A DNA stretch of 64,000 bases, taken from contig JAEUUP010000018.1 of NCBI GenBank assembly GCA_016787525.1, positions 1 to 64,000 of the forward strand, in the 5' to 3' direction. Positions 9,851 to 19,686 of the stretch are shown here, piece by piece. The notes below the pieces were generated by a model. It was not told the DNA's origin, did no database searches, and saw nothing but the letters and a program-made list of their open reading frames with translations. Position 1 is the first letter of the stretch, and the number at the start of each line of letters is the position of its first letter. The DNA comes from Saprospiraceae bacterium (lineage in GTDB: Bacteria > Bacteroidota > Bacteroidia > Chitinophagales > Saprospiraceae). The translations under genes and the position numbers were made by a program.

Positions 9851-9965
9851 CCCCCTCAGTATTTTTCCGTTTGTAACAATATTTATATTCAAGTAACAAT
9901 TATTAATCTTTTTATTTTTAAATAATTGCATAAATTGTTCACAATCAAATAGTTAAGCCTGTGTA

Positions 9966-10027
9966 TCAAAGTTTAAACTCTTTGAAAGAAAACTAAAAGG
10001 CTTTTTTTTATCCTGCCTTTACTTTTG
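9966..10027 (+). promoter_or_regulatory. Candidate operator and -7 box of the fructan operon
   Basis: A TACTTTTG box at 10020-10027 matches TAnnTTTG and is 29 bases before the symporter start. No TTG lies 19-21 bases upstream, as might suit an activator-dependent promoter. Upstream lies the inverted repeat TCAAAG (9966-9971) / CTTTGA (9980-9985) around a perfect AGTTTAAACT, a candidate site for the AraC domain of the preceding sensor. This is inference from position and symmetry only. Confidence 0.4.
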
Positions 10028-10055
10028 ATTCATCTTTTTTACAAAACATCAAAGA

Positions 10056-11381
10056 ATGAATCAAAATTATAAAATCTTCTTCTGGTCACTCACGGCAGCT
10101 TTGGGTGGTTTTCTTTTCGGCTTCGATACGGCTGTTATTTCAGGCGTTGAGCAAACGCTGCAGAAATTATGGCAACTCAATTCCATACAACAAGGTTTTG
10201 TCGTATCCAGTGCTTTGATAGGTACTGTCATTGGTGCGCTCATTGGTGGTATTCCTGCGGAAAAATATGGGCGTAAAGTCACTTTATACATCGTTGCCAT
10301 TACCTATTTATTGTCGGCAATTGGTACGGCATATTCTGTTGATTGGAAGTATTTTATGGCATTTCGTTTTGTTGGTGGCTTGGGTGTGGGTGTTTCTTCG
10401 GTTGTTGCACCGATGTATATTTCTGAAATTGCACCTCCTGACAAACGGGGTCGTTTGGTGGCAATGTTCCAATTTAATATCGTATTTGGTATTTTAATCG
10501 CCTATTTTTCCAATTATCTTTTAGGGAATATTGGCGAAAATGCTTGGCGGTGGATGATGGGCGTACAAGCTGTACCCTCTTTGGTATTTTTAGCGTCTAT
10601 TTTGGTCATTCCCGAAAGTCCGCGTTGGTTGATTTTGAAAAAAGGAAATGTTGCAGCAGCCCGACATATTTTAAGTATCATAGATGCCTCAACGGCAGAA
10701 CAAGTGGTTCAAAACATTCAACAAAATACCCAAACCAATCAAGCCAGTAGTTTTAGCTCTTTATTCCAAAACGCTTACAAAAGACCTATTTATTTAGCTG
10801 TTTTATTTGCTTTTTTCAATCAAGTCTCAGGCATCAATGCTATCATTTACTATGCACCCCGCATATTTGAAATGGCAGGTTTTGGGACGGATACGGCTCT
10901 GTTGTCATCAGCGGGTATTGGTTTAATCAATCTCCTTTCTACCCTTATTGGCATTTCATTGATTGATAGATTTGGGCGACGTATGCTCATGTATATTGGG
11001 TCGGTAGGCTATATCATTTCGTTGAGCCTTATTGCTTTGGCATTTTATCGGAACAATTTTGAGGGCATGAGTTTCTTTATTTTCTTTTTTATCGCTTCTC
11101 ATGCCATCGGTCAAGGGGCAGTGATTTGGGTTTTCATTTCTGAAATTTTTCCGAGCGAAGTACGGGCGCATGGGCAGTCTTTGGGCAGTTTTACGCACTG
11201 GGTTTTGGCGGCTATCATCGCTTTCACCTTTCCTTATATCGCCGAAACATTTGGAGGTACGGTTACTTTCCTGTTTTTCGCCTTTATGATGGTTTTTCAA
11301 TTGCTTTTTGTTTGGCGCATGATGCCCGAAACAAAGGGAACTGCGCTGGAAGGTAATGAGAAAATTGTATTTGGGCATTAG
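10056..11381 (+). CDS. MFS sugar/H+ symporter (probable fructose importer)
   Basis: A 441-residue member of the sugar porter family with about 12 membrane helices. Family marks are visible: GRK after the second helix (EKYGRKV), the RFVGGLGVG segment, PESPRWL before the central loop, and DRFGRR after helix 8. It is the first gene of a five-gene + strand run (gaps of 53, 51, 89 and 113 bases) and follows the sensor. By context it carries fructose into the cytoplasm for the next gene product to phosphorylate. It is closely similar in plan and in many blocks to the symporter at 19687-21000, so the two are paralogues. Substrate is inferred from context. Confidence 0.88.
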   Translation: MNQNYKIFFWSLTAALGGFLFGFDTAVISGVEQTLQKLWQLNSIQQGFVVSSALIGTVIGALIGGIPAEKYGRKVTLYIVAITYLLSAIGTAYSVDWKYFMAFRFVGGLGVGVSSVVAPMYISEIAPPDKRGRLVAMFQFNIVFGILIAYFSNYLLGNIGENAWRWMMGVQAVPSLVFLASILVIPESPRWLILKKGNVAAARHILSIIDASTAEQVVQNIQQNTQTNQASSFSSLFQNAYKRPIYLAVLFAFFNQVSGINAIIYYAPRIFEMAGFGTDTALLSSAGIGLINLLSTLIGISLIDRFGRRMLMYIGSVGYIISLSLIALAFYRNNFEGMSFFIFFFIASHAIGQGAVIWVFISEIFPSEVRAHGQSLGSFTHWVLAAIIAFTFPYIAETFGGTVTFLFFAFMMVFQLLFVWRMMPETKGTALEGNEKIVFGH

Positions 11382-11434
11382 TTAGAAACGTACGCTACAA
11401 CTCAAAGTTGAGGCACACATAAGACTTAAATAAT

Positions 11435-12322
11435 ATGAAATCAAAAATAATCTGCTTCGGCGAAGTGCTTTGGGATTTGCTCCCAACAGGAAAATTGGCA
11501 GGTGGCGCACCTATGAATGTGGCTTATCATGCCAACGCTTTAGGTTTAAAAGCAGATATAATCAGCCGAATCGGAACTGACACATTGGGTGCGGAACTAC
11601 TGGACTTTTTAGTTAAAAAAGGTATTTCTACTACTTTAATTCAACACGATACCACGCATAAAACAGGCGTGGTCAATGTGACATTAGATGCACAAGGTAG
11701 CCCGACTTATGAGATTGTAATGCCCACAGCTTGGGATTTTATTGAAAATACTGAGGGGGTAGTTAATGCAGTTTCAATAGCCGACATGCTGGTTTATGGC
11801 AGCTTGGTTTGTCGAAATGATGTTTCAAAAAATACCCTTTTTGAGCTTTTAAAAATAGCTAAAACGAAGGTGTTTGATGTGAATTTGAGAATGCCTTTTT
11901 ATGATAAATCATTGATTGAGAGCCTTTTATCACAAGCCGATATTGTAAAAATGAATGAAGTGGAGTTGGTCACTATTTCCGGTTGGTTTAACGATGAAAC
12001 GGAATTTGAAAGGCAAATACAAAAACTGTATGAGCAGTTTAACTTAGATACTTTGATTGTCTCGCATGGCAGCGAGGGGGCTTATTGTTTTGAAAAAGGA
12101 CAACTCTATTTTCAGCCAAGTTTTAAAATAACAGTACAAGACACAATAGGCAGTGGCGATGCGTTTTTGGCTGCTTTTTTAACAGAAAAAATGGAGGGTA
12201 AAGACCCTCAAAAATGTTTAATAACTGCTTGTAAGGCAGGGGCTTATGTGGCTACACAAGCAGGTGCAACACCACTTATAAATCAGAAAATACTGAGGGG
12301 GATGTCTTATTTGTCCAACTAA
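11435..12322 (+). CDS. PfkB-family carbohydrate kinase, probable fructokinase
   Basis: A 295-residue ribokinase-like sugar kinase. It shows the N-terminal GGAPMNVAYHANALG (PfkB signature 1 region), and DTIGSGDAFLAAFL near the C-terminus with the catalytic base Asp 242 in GSGD. Fructokinases of this family transfer phosphate from ATP to the 6-hydroxyl of free fructose. Its place between the symporter and the SusC gene fits this, and the same order of functions is found in the B. thetaiotaomicron fructan locus. Two dispersed-motif copies are present (11750 and 12292, the second near the last codons). Sugar specificity is inferred from the neighbours. Confidence 0.9.
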   Translation: MKSKIICFGEVLWDLLPTGKLAGGAPMNVAYHANALGLKADIISRIGTDTLGAELLDFLVKKGISTTLIQHDTTHKTGVVNVTLDAQGSPTYEIVMPTAWDFIENTEGVVNAVSIADMLVYGSLVCRNDVSKNTLFELLKIAKTKVFDVNLRMPFYDKSLIESLLSQADIVKMNEVELVTISGWFNDETEFERQIQKLYEQFNLDTLIVSHGSEGAYCFEKGQLYFQPSFKITVQDTIGSGDAFLAAFLTEKMEGKDPQKCLITACKAGAYVATQAGATPLINQKILRGMSYLSN

Positions 12323-12373
12323 TAAAATAGTATTCACTTCAATTTTATCTTTTTTAAATTAAACAATAGAATT

Positions 12374-15300
12374 ATGAAAAAAAACTATCTCTTATTGTTA
12401 TTTGCGATGGTATGTTCTTTGCAAATAGCCGTTGCCCAACGAACAGTAACGGGCAACATTACAGGAGGAGGTAAAAATGAGCCTTTGGTCGGTGCTGCGG
12501 TGGTTGTTAAAGGAACAACTGTTGGAACTGTCACCGATTTGGACGGTAAATTTTCACTCTCTGTACCAAACGATGCGACAACTTTATCTGTTTCGCTTGT
12601 CGGTTACACCTCTCAAGATGTCTCTATTGCGGGCGTTAACAATGTGACAATTGCCCTTTCAGAAGGGGCGGCTTTGCAAGAAGTGGTTGTGGTAGGTTAT
12701 ACAACCCAAAAGAAACAAGATTTGACGGGGGCGGTTGCCGTTGTCGAGTTAAATCCAATTAAAAACAACAGTTCAGGGAACCCCATGCAAGCCTTACAAG
12801 GGCGTGTGGCAGGGCTTTACATTGAAAAAGACGGCTCACCCAATGGCTCAAATGGGCGTATTTTGATACGGGGTGCGAATACTTTGGGCAATAATGACCC
12901 CCTTTATGTTATTGACGGGATTCCAACAACCCGCCCAGAAGTATTTCAAAATATGAATCCTGCCAATATTGAGTCTATCCAAGTATTGAAAGATGCGTCT
13001 GCGGAATCTATTTACGGTGCGCGTGCCTCAAATGGCGTTATCATCGTGACCACCAAAAACGGCGGTGATACAGGTGGTAAAGTGGCGTTTCAATTCAACA
13101 GCAGTGTGTCGGCGCAATCCGAAAAATCCATGCGTTTCAAAATGTTGAACGCTGTGGATAGAGGCAGAGCCTTATGGCAAGCTTCGGTAAATGATGGACA
13201 AGACCCTACAGCAGGTTATGGCGATATTTATGAATTTAACTGGAATAAAGATTTTAAAAACCCTGTTTTGAACAGCGTGACCGTAAAACCACTTGTCGGT
13301 GGCGACCCGAATACACCCGCAGGCAACACGGATTGGCAAGATGTGATGTACAAAACAGGCATCGTTACACGCAATGACTTGACCGCTTCTTTTGGCAATA
13401 AAACGTCTTCAGTCGAAGTGAATTTAGGGCAACTGAAAAATACAGGTATGTTGCGTTTCACAGGTTATGACCGTTTGAGTGGCAGTATCAACGCTTTGAC
13501 CCGTGCTTTTGACGATAAAGTGCGTTTTGGTGTCAATCTGAGGATAGCCAACTCCAATGAAACATTGACTGCACGAGATTTAGGTGGTGCAGCCACGACA
13601 TTTTTGGCGGTAACATTAGCCCCCACAATTCCCGTGTATCAAAAAGACGGTGTGACCTACGCAGGGGCTTCTGGTGCGGGTTATTCGGATAGAAACAACC
13701 CTTTGCACATGCAAGACATTGCAAAATGGAACAATGCTAACCGTTTAAGCACTTTTGGTAATGTTTATTTAGAAATTCAACCTATTAAAAACTTGTTTTT
13801 CAAGTCCAATTTGGGCGCAGACAATGCGAATTTTACAAATAAAGTCATCACACCCACGTTTTCAGAAGGCGCATTTAACAGAACAACGAACAGTTTGACG
13901 TACAACACAAACCATTATTTAAGTACAACGTGGTCAAACACATTGCGCTATAATTTGGATTTGAACGATGACCACCATATCAAGTTTTTAGCGGGTCTGG
14001 AATACATTAAAACAGATTTGGATTTCCAAAATACCAAAAAAGAAGGTTTTGCGATTCAGACAGAAGATTATTTTACATTAAGTGCGGCTACGGGCAACAC
14101 AACCGTTTCGGGCGGTTCAACTGGACATCGCTTATTTTCTCAATTTGGACGAGTGGATTACAATTTTGCTGATAAATATTTATTGGCAGGTACACTTCGT
14201 CGGGACGGTTCATCACGTTTTGGTACAGACAATCGCTATGGTATTTTCCCTGCCGTATCAGTGGGTTGGCGCATTGATAAAGAAGGTTTTATGCAAAACC
14301 AAAAATTATTCTCTGAATTGAAAGCCCGTGTCGGTGTCGGCCGGGTTGGTAACCAACAAATTGGCGATTTAGCACGTTTTGGCTTGTTTGATACCCGTTA
14401 TGGCACAGCCTTATCACAATTGGTGGGTGGATTTTGGGAACAATACATGAATATCGGTACAGCTTACTCTTTGTCGGGTGCAAATACAGGTACTTTGCCT
14501 TCGGGCTTCGTTCAAACACAAGCGTCAAATAACGCTTTGAAATGGGAAACAACAGATGAAACAAACGTTGGTCTTGATTTTTCTTTATTAAACAACAACG
14601 TTTTTGGCTCATTCGACTACTTCACACGCAAAACTTCGGGTATTTTGATTACGCCACCTGTGGCTTCAGCATTGGGCGAAGGGCAATCAAAAGCCGTCAA
14701 TGGGGCATCTAAATCAAATAAAGGTTGGGAATTTACTTTGGGGTATCATGGCAATCCAAAGGGCGATTTTAAATACAATGTTGTAACAAATTTTGCCCAT
14801 TTTAGAGATAAAATCACAGAATTACCCGAAAACGTGCGCCCTGCTTATGCTGGCAACGTTGTCAATACCATCATCGGACATTCACAATTCGATATTTTTG
14901 GCTACAAAACCAATGGTATTTTTCAAAATCAAGGCGAAGTTGACGCTGCGGCAAAACAAGTCGGTGCAGGTGTCGGTCGTTTGAGATATGTGGATATTAA
15001 TAGCGATGGTAAAATCAATGACTTAGACAGAACGTGGATTGGTACGACATTGCCCGCATTGGAGTACGGTGTACGCCTTGATGCGTCTTACAAAAACTTA
15101 GACTTATCCATTTTTGGTTCAGGCGTTGCAGGCAAAACAGGTTTTGATGTGTATAGTATTTTCAATCAATTCGTTGCTGGTCGTGAGAATGTGGGACCGG
15201 GCGTATTCGATGCGTGGACACCTACGAACACAGGTTCAAAAATCCCTGCTTTGTCTCTTGCCGATGTGAACGCTGAAAAACGGGGTTCGGATTACTTATT

Positions 15301-15514
15301 CGTCAATGCGTCTTATTTCAAAATGCGGAATATCCAATTGGGTTACAGTGCCTATCCTGCAAAGGTTTTCACAAGACTGCGCGTGTATGTCATGGCTGAA
15401 AACTTGTTTTGGTTCAAAAGCTCAAGCTATAAAAGCCCAGACCCAGAACGCATTGATTTAGACCCTGTGCCGATTCCTAAGACATTTACAATCGGTGTAA
15501 ATGCCTCATTTTAA
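12374..15514 (+). CDS. SusC/RagA-family TonB-linked outer membrane transporter
   Basis: A 1046-residue outer-membrane active importer. A signal peptide ends near AQR (about residue 22). A carboxypeptidase-regulatory-like domain (about 23-105) is followed by the VVVGYTTQKKQDLTGAV link, a plug with the characteristic YGARASNGVIIVTTKNG and the long beta-barrel. It works with the SusD lipoprotein encoded next to import oligosaccharides. Context (GH32, fructokinase) points to fructan or fructo-oligosaccharides. Length is typical. Unlike most genes here it contains no exact copy of the dispersed motif over its 3.1 kb. Confidence 0.95.
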   Translation: MKKNYLLLLFAMVCSLQIAVAQRTVTGNITGGGKNEPLVGAAVVVKGTTVGTVTDLDGKFSLSVPNDATTLSVSLVGYTSQDVSIAGVNNVTIALSEGAALQEVVVVGYTTQKKQDLTGAVAVVELNPIKNNSSGNPMQALQGRVAGLYIEKDGSPNGSNGRILIRGANTLGNNDPLYVIDGIPTTRPEVFQNMNPANIESIQVLKDASAESIYGARASNGVIIVTTKNGGDTGGKVAFQFNSSVSAQSEKSMRFKMLNAVDRGRALWQASVNDGQDPTAGYGDIYEFNWNKDFKNPVLNSVTVKPLVGGDPNTPAGNTDWQDVMYKTGIVTRNDLTASFGNKTSSVEVNLGQLKNTGMLRFTGYDRLSGSINALTRAFDDKVRFGVNLRIANSNETLTARDLGGAATTFLAVTLAPTIPVYQKDGVTYAGASGAGYSDRNNPLHMQDIAKWNNANRLSTFGNVYLEIQPIKNLFFKSNLGADNANFTNKVITPTFSEGAFNRTTNSLTYNTNHYLSTTWSNTLRYNLDLNDDHHIKFLAGLEYIKTDLDFQNTKKEGFAIQTEDYFTLSAATGNTTVSGGSTGHRLFSQFGRVDYNFADKYLLAGTLRRDGSSRFGTDNRYGIFPAVSVGWRIDKEGFMQNQKLFSELKARVGVGRVGNQQIGDLARFGLFDTRYGTALSQLVGGFWEQYMNIGTAYSLSGANTGTLPSGFVQTQASNNALKWETTDETNVGLDFSLLNNNVFGSFDYFTRKTSGILITPPVASALGEGQSKAVNGASKSNKGWEFTLGYHGNPKGDFKYNVVTNFAHFRDKITELPENVRPAYAGNVVNTIIGHSQFDIFGYKTNGIFQNQGEVDAAAKQVGAGVGRLRYVDINSDGKINDLDRTWIGTTLPALEYGVRLDASYKNLDLSIFGSGVAGKTGFDVYSIFNQFVAGRENVGPGVFDAWTPTNTGSKIPALSLADVNAEKRGSDYLFVNASYFKMRNIQLGYSAYPAKVFTRLRVYVMAENLFWFKSSSYKSPDPERIDLDPVPIPKTFTIGVNASF

Positions 15515-15603
15515 ATGATTTAATTGAGGATTCGGTTTCAAATCCTCGAATCCTCAAATATTCACCCCCTCAGTATTTTCAATAATCTAAAAGAAAATTT
15601 CTA

Positions 15604-17310
15604 ATGAAAAATAAAATAATAGCTTCTTTTTTGGTCTTAGGACTGCTTATAGCAAGTTCATGTAAAGACGAACTTGATTACACACCCACAGGGGTATTAT
15701 CCTCTGCTGATTTGACATCACCCACTGCCATTGATGGTTTAGTGACTGCGGCTTATGCTGCTATAGGCAATGGCGATATGATTGGACCCATTTACAGCGA
15801 TTGGGCATTTGGCAGCGTCCGTTCGGGCGATGCGTACAAAGGTGGCGGTGGTACAGGCGACGTGGGCGATGTGGACGCAATGGAGCATTTTAACACTGTT
15901 ACACCGACAATGGATTGGTTTGTCACACGCACTTGGCAAAATCTATTTAAATCTATTTCCCGTTGCAATGTCGCTTTGCGTGCTGTCAATACTTTGACAG
16001 ATGCCAACTTTCCGCAAAAGAAAACACGTTTAGGCGAGTTACGTTTTTTACGGGCGCACAGTTATTTTAAAATGAAATTGTTGTATAAAAACATTCCTAT
16101 TTTTGATGAAACGACAGAAGGAGAAGCTATTTTAAAAGTAGCTAATACAGCGTCAAATGATGAAATGTGGAACAAAATCGCTGCCGATTTTCAATTTGCT
16201 GTTGATAATTTACCCGCTTCACAAACAGAAATTGCAAGGGCAAACAAATTGGCAGCACAAGCCTATTTAGCAAAAGTGCGCTTGTTTCAAGCCTACGAAC
16301 AAGACGCAACGCATAAGGTGACAAATATCAATAAAACAAGATTGCAAGAAGTGGTGACTTTGACGCAAGCGGTCATCAATTCGGGTAAATATAGATTGAG
16401 TGCTGACTTTGCCGAAAATTTTATTCCCGAAACAGAAAATGGACCAGAATCTATTTTTGCCATTCAATTTACCATCAATGACGGTACAACGTCGGGTCGT
16501 TTGAGTTACGAAGACGGTTTGAACTATCCACACGGAGCCCCTCAGTATGGTTGCTGTGGTTTTCATGCACCGAGCCAAAATTTGGTCAATGCCTTCACGA
16601 CAGATGCCAACGGGTTGCCTAATTTTGACACCTATAATAATGCAAACGCAGATTTGGCAACGCAAACCGTGGATGTGCGAATTGACCACACAGTAGGTAT
16701 TGACGGACATCCCTACAAATATGACAACACAAAGCCTTTTAGCAATAGTTGGGTGCGTGACCCAGGTGTGTATGGCAATTTTCACAGCATGAAATTTCAA
16801 CAATTAGCGTCAAGTTCTTCCTATTTCAAAAACGGACCTTTTATGGGCACGGCAAAAAACTATGATATTTTGCGCTACGATGATATTTTATTGATGCAAG
16901 CAGAAGCGTATATCGAATTAGGACAACAAGACAAAGCCTTGCCACTAATTAATCAAATCAGAGATAGAGCTGCCGCCAGTACGGGCAGACTAAAAAAAGC
17001 AGACGGTACATTTGCCTCAAAATACAACGTAAAACCCTATTCAGCAGCAGGTTGGACACAAGATTTTGCCCGTAAAGCCTTGCAATGGGAACGCCGTTTG
17101 GAGTTCGCTACTGAGGGGCATCGCTTTTACGATATGGTGCGATGGGGTATTGCTGAACCGACGATGAATGCCTATTTTGCAAAAGAAAAAACACGCAGAA
17201 CCTATTTATCAACAGCAAAATTTACGGCAGGCAGAGATGAATATTTGCCTATTCCACAAGCAGAGATTACCTTTACGAATGGCTTGTATAAGCAGAATCC
17301 TGGATATTAA
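15604..17310 (+). CDS. SusD/RagB-family nutrient-binding lipoprotein
   Basis: A 568-residue surface lipoprotein. The lipobox has Cys 20 (IASSC) followed by KDEL, an acidic export-type sequence. The N-terminal SusD-like part and the C-terminal RagB part are both present. The conserved LEFATEGHRFYDMVRWG-like block sits near residue 500 and the ends YLPIP..E and NPGY close the protein. It caps the SusC barrel and captures the glycan. A dispersed-motif copy (15566) sits in the 89-base gap before it, another (16538) is inside, and a third (17110) encodes the conserved E-G of the EGHR block. Confidence 0.94.
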   Translation: MKNKIIASFLVLGLLIASSCKDELDYTPTGVLSSADLTSPTAIDGLVTAAYAAIGNGDMIGPIYSDWAFGSVRSGDAYKGGGGTGDVGDVDAMEHFNTVTPTMDWFVTRTWQNLFKSISRCNVALRAVNTLTDANFPQKKTRLGELRFLRAHSYFKMKLLYKNIPIFDETTEGEAILKVANTASNDEMWNKIAADFQFAVDNLPASQTEIARANKLAAQAYLAKVRLFQAYEQDATHKVTNINKTRLQEVVTLTQAVINSGKYRLSADFAENFIPETENGPESIFAIQFTINDGTTSGRLSYEDGLNYPHGAPQYGCCGFHAPSQNLVNAFTTDANGLPNFDTYNNANADLATQTVDVRIDHTVGIDGHPYKYDNTKPFSNSWVRDPGVYGNFHSMKFQQLASSSSYFKNGPFMGTAKNYDILRYDDILLMQAEAYIELGQQDKALPLINQIRDRAAASTGRLKKADGTFASKYNVKPYSAAGWTQDFARKALQWERRLEFATEGHRFYDMVRWGIAEPTMNAYFAKEKTRRTYLSTAKFTAGRDEYLPIPQAEITFTNGLYKQNPGY

Positions 17311-17423
17311 AAGTAATGTTTAGTTGCTTTTTTTTCATACATTCTTTGTAGAGTATGGCAGGCTAAATGCCTGCCTTACTTTTTTAAAACCGAATATTTA
17401 TTCATTATTTAAAAATATTAAAT

Positions 17424-18989
17424 ATGAAATTAGGTCGTCAAATTCTCCTTTTTATTGTTGTTTTTGCTACCCTCATGTCGTGTAAAAATACAAATTCTGA
17501 TACTGCAAAAAATGAAAAAACGCAACAAGTTCGCCAAACGACAACGGAGCAACACCGTCCGCTTTTTCATTTTTCGCCTCAATCTGGTTGGATGAACGAC
17601 CCCAATGGTATGGTCTATTTCAAGGGTGAATACCATCTTTTTTATCAGCATTATCCAGATTCAACGGTTTGGGGACCTATGCACTGGGGTCATGCTGTGA
17701 GCAAAGATTTGGTGCATTGGGAGCATTTACCCATTGCTTTATATCCCGATTCAATAGGCTATATTTTTTCGGGCAGTGCGGTTGTTGATGAAAAAAACAC
17801 ATCAGGTTTTGGCAAAAATGGCGAGCCGCCTTTAGTTGCTATTTACACCTATCACGATATGGCGGGTGAAAAAAGCGGTAAAAATAACTTTCAAACACAA
17901 GGCATTGCTTACAGCTTGGACAATGGGCGCACTTGGACAAAATATGCCCAAAATCCCGTCATTAAAAATCCAAATGTCAAAGATTTTAGAGACCCAAAAG
18001 TGATGTGGTACGAACCCACTAAAAATTGGATATTGGCTTTAGCCGTTGCCGATCATATTGAATTTTATGCGTCAAAAGATCTAAAAAATTGGGAGAAAAC
18101 AAGCGAATTTGGCAAAACCGAAGGCGCACACGGCGGCGTATGGGAATGTCCCGATTTATTTCCTTTAAAAGTAGAAGGTTCAAACACCGAAAAATGGGTT
18201 TTGATAGTTAATATTGGCAATGGTGCGCCCAACAAAGGTTCAGGCGGACAATATTTCATCGGTACATTTGACGGTAAAACTTTCAAAAATGACAACAAAC
18301 CGACAGATTTACTGTGGTTAGACTATGGAACGGACAATTATGCAGGGGTCACATGGTCAAATAGCCCCGACAATCGGCGTACGCTGATAGGTTGGATGAG
18401 TAATTGGCAATATGCACAAGTCGTACCGACCACTACATGGCGTAGTGCCACGACAATTCCTCGTGATTTAACACTTAGACAGACTCCTCAAGGAGTGCGT
18501 TTGGTACAAAAACCTGTCAAAGAGTTGGAAATACTGAGGGGGTCGTCTCAAACAATTGCGGCATCAGATATTCAAGATTTTAAAATCATAGACAGCACTT
18601 CTGTTGCCAAAGAAATAGAATTGAGTTTTGATTTATCGAAATCCAATGCAAAAACCTTCGGCGTGGTTTTGAGCAATACCAAAAATGAAAAAGTAGAAAT
18701 TGGTTACGATGCTGTTACAAAGCAATTTTTTATAGACCGTAGGGAGGCGGGTAAAAAATCTTTTTCCGATAAATTTCCAAGTCGCCAGACTGCCCCGCGC
18801 TTTTCTTCGGATAACACTTTGAAAATGCACTTATATATAGATGTGGCATCTGTGGAACTCTTTGCTGATGACGGCAATCCTGTTTTGACAACGATATTTT
18901 TCCCAAATGAAGATTTCAAAACGGCTAAAATATTTGCTCAAAATGGCTTGTCACATCTTTTAAAAGGGCAAGTTTGGGCTTTAAAATAA
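17424..18989 (+). CDS. GH32 lipoprotein: exo-fructan hydrolase (levanase/inulinase/invertase type)
   Basis: A 521-residue glycoside hydrolase family 32 enzyme with a lipobox Cys 20 (TLMSC). It is expected to sit at the outer membrane or in the periplasm and to release fructose from fructans or sucrose. The catalytic marks are visible: nucleophile Asp 59 in WMNDPNG, transition-state Asp 190 in FRDP and acid/base Glu 241 in ECPDLF. The C-terminal beta-sandwich typical of the family follows from about residue 370. It ends the operon, with a terminator about 75 bases on. One dispersed motif (18533) is inside. Linkage preference (inulin, levan, sucrose) cannot be read from the sequence. Confidence 0.94.
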   Translation: MKLGRQILLFIVVFATLMSCKNTNSDTAKNEKTQQVRQTTTEQHRPLFHFSPQSGWMNDPNGMVYFKGEYHLFYQHYPDSTVWGPMHWGHAVSKDLVHWEHLPIALYPDSIGYIFSGSAVVDEKNTSGFGKNGEPPLVAIYTYHDMAGEKSGKNNFQTQGIAYSLDNGRTWTKYAQNPVIKNPNVKDFRDPKVMWYEPTKNWILALAVADHIEFYASKDLKNWEKTSEFGKTEGAHGGVWECPDLFPLKVEGSNTEKWVLIVNIGNGAPNKGSGGQYFIGTFDGKTFKNDNKPTDLLWLDYGTDNYAGVTWSNSPDNRRTLIGWMSNWQYAQVVPTTTWRSATTIPRDLTLRQTPQGVRLVQKPVKELEILRGSSQTIAASDIQDFKIIDSTSVAKEIELSFDLSKSNAKTFGVVLSNTKNEKVEIGYDAVTKQFFIDRREAGKKSFSDKFPSRQTAPRFSSDNTLKMHLYIDVASVELFADDGNPVLTTIFFPNEDFKTAKIFAQNGLSHLLKGQVWALK

Positions 18990-19061
18990 ACATTGATTTT
19001 AGCAACGAGTTGTTAGTTAAGTTTATAGGTTTTATTTTGTTTAATTGCAGCTAATTTTAAG

Positions 19062-19111
19062 GAAAACCACCGCAGTATCCTGACTACTGAGGGGTAATTG
19101 CGGTGATTTTC
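19062..19111 (+). terminator. Terminator of the fructan operon with the dispersed motif in its loop
   Basis: Stem 19062-19074 with 19099-19111 pairs at 12 of 13 positions (GAAAA.CACCGCA / TGCGGTG.TTTTC). The 24-base loop contains ACTGAGGGG at 19086. The T-rich right arm fits a Rho-independent terminator. Confidence 0.7.
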
Positions 19112-19152
19112 TATAGTGTATGTAAAATTGAAAGTAGTCTCATAGAGGCATC

Positions 19153-19235
19153 TCTGACCACGTTCAAAAGTTTCTGACTACGTTTAAAAGTTTCTGAAAA
19201 AGTGCAAATAATTTCTGAATCTATTCAAATGAAGC
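19153..19235. repeat. Degenerate ~20-base tandem repeat
   Basis: Two clear 20-base units (19153-19172, 19173-19192; TCTGAC.ACGTT.AAAAGTT) are followed by two decayed ones starting TCTGAA. It lies between the operon terminator and the small membrane protein gene, in the 307-base gap 18990-19296. No known function. Confidence 0.6.
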
Positions 19236-19296
19236 TAAAAAAGTGCAAAAACAAGCCATACAGGTTTGTTGGAAAGAGAAAATGTGTGTTGGTGAG

Positions 19297-19614
19297 TTAG
19301 AGCAGCGAAAAAACTTGCCACGCAATCAAAATCCAACACAAAACGATGAAAACGATGCTCACCGTTTTCAAATGAGAGTCGTGGGTGGCTTCAAAAAAGA
19401 AAAAAGTAGAACCCGATAGCAACACGATGTTTAGAAATGTGATGAGTAGCGGATTTTGTAGCCAAGTCGGAAATCGGCTGAGATAAGCGGCTTTGATGTC
19501 TTCAAAAGGCATTGACGTGTGGATGGAGAGGTCAATCCACCAATAGAGATTGATAGCCACAAAAACAAGGAGGGCTATTCCGATGATGAAGTATAGGTTT
19601 TCTCGTTTTTCCAT
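19297..19614 (-). CDS. Small three-helix membrane protein, unknown
   Basis: A 105-residue protein that is almost all membrane segments: about 8-28, 53-76 and 84-104, with a short polar loop holding TSMPFEDIKAAYLSRFPTW between the first two. There is no signal peptidase site and no motif I recognise. It lies 72 bases downstream of the sugar symporter on the same strand, so it may be co-transcribed, but nothing links it to transport. Start is the only Met near the N-terminus. Confidence 0.6.
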   Translation of the reverse strand: MEKRENLYFIIGIALLVFVAINLYWWIDLSIHTSMPFEDIKAAYLSRFPTWLQNPLLITFLNIVLLSGSTFFFFEATHDSHLKTVSIVFIVLCWILIAWQVFSLL

Positions 19615-19686
19615 GTTTGTTTATTTTTGCACCTTTCCAGAAGTGTTGCAGCTTCTGGAAAGGTGTGTGGAATAAGAGCGATGGAT

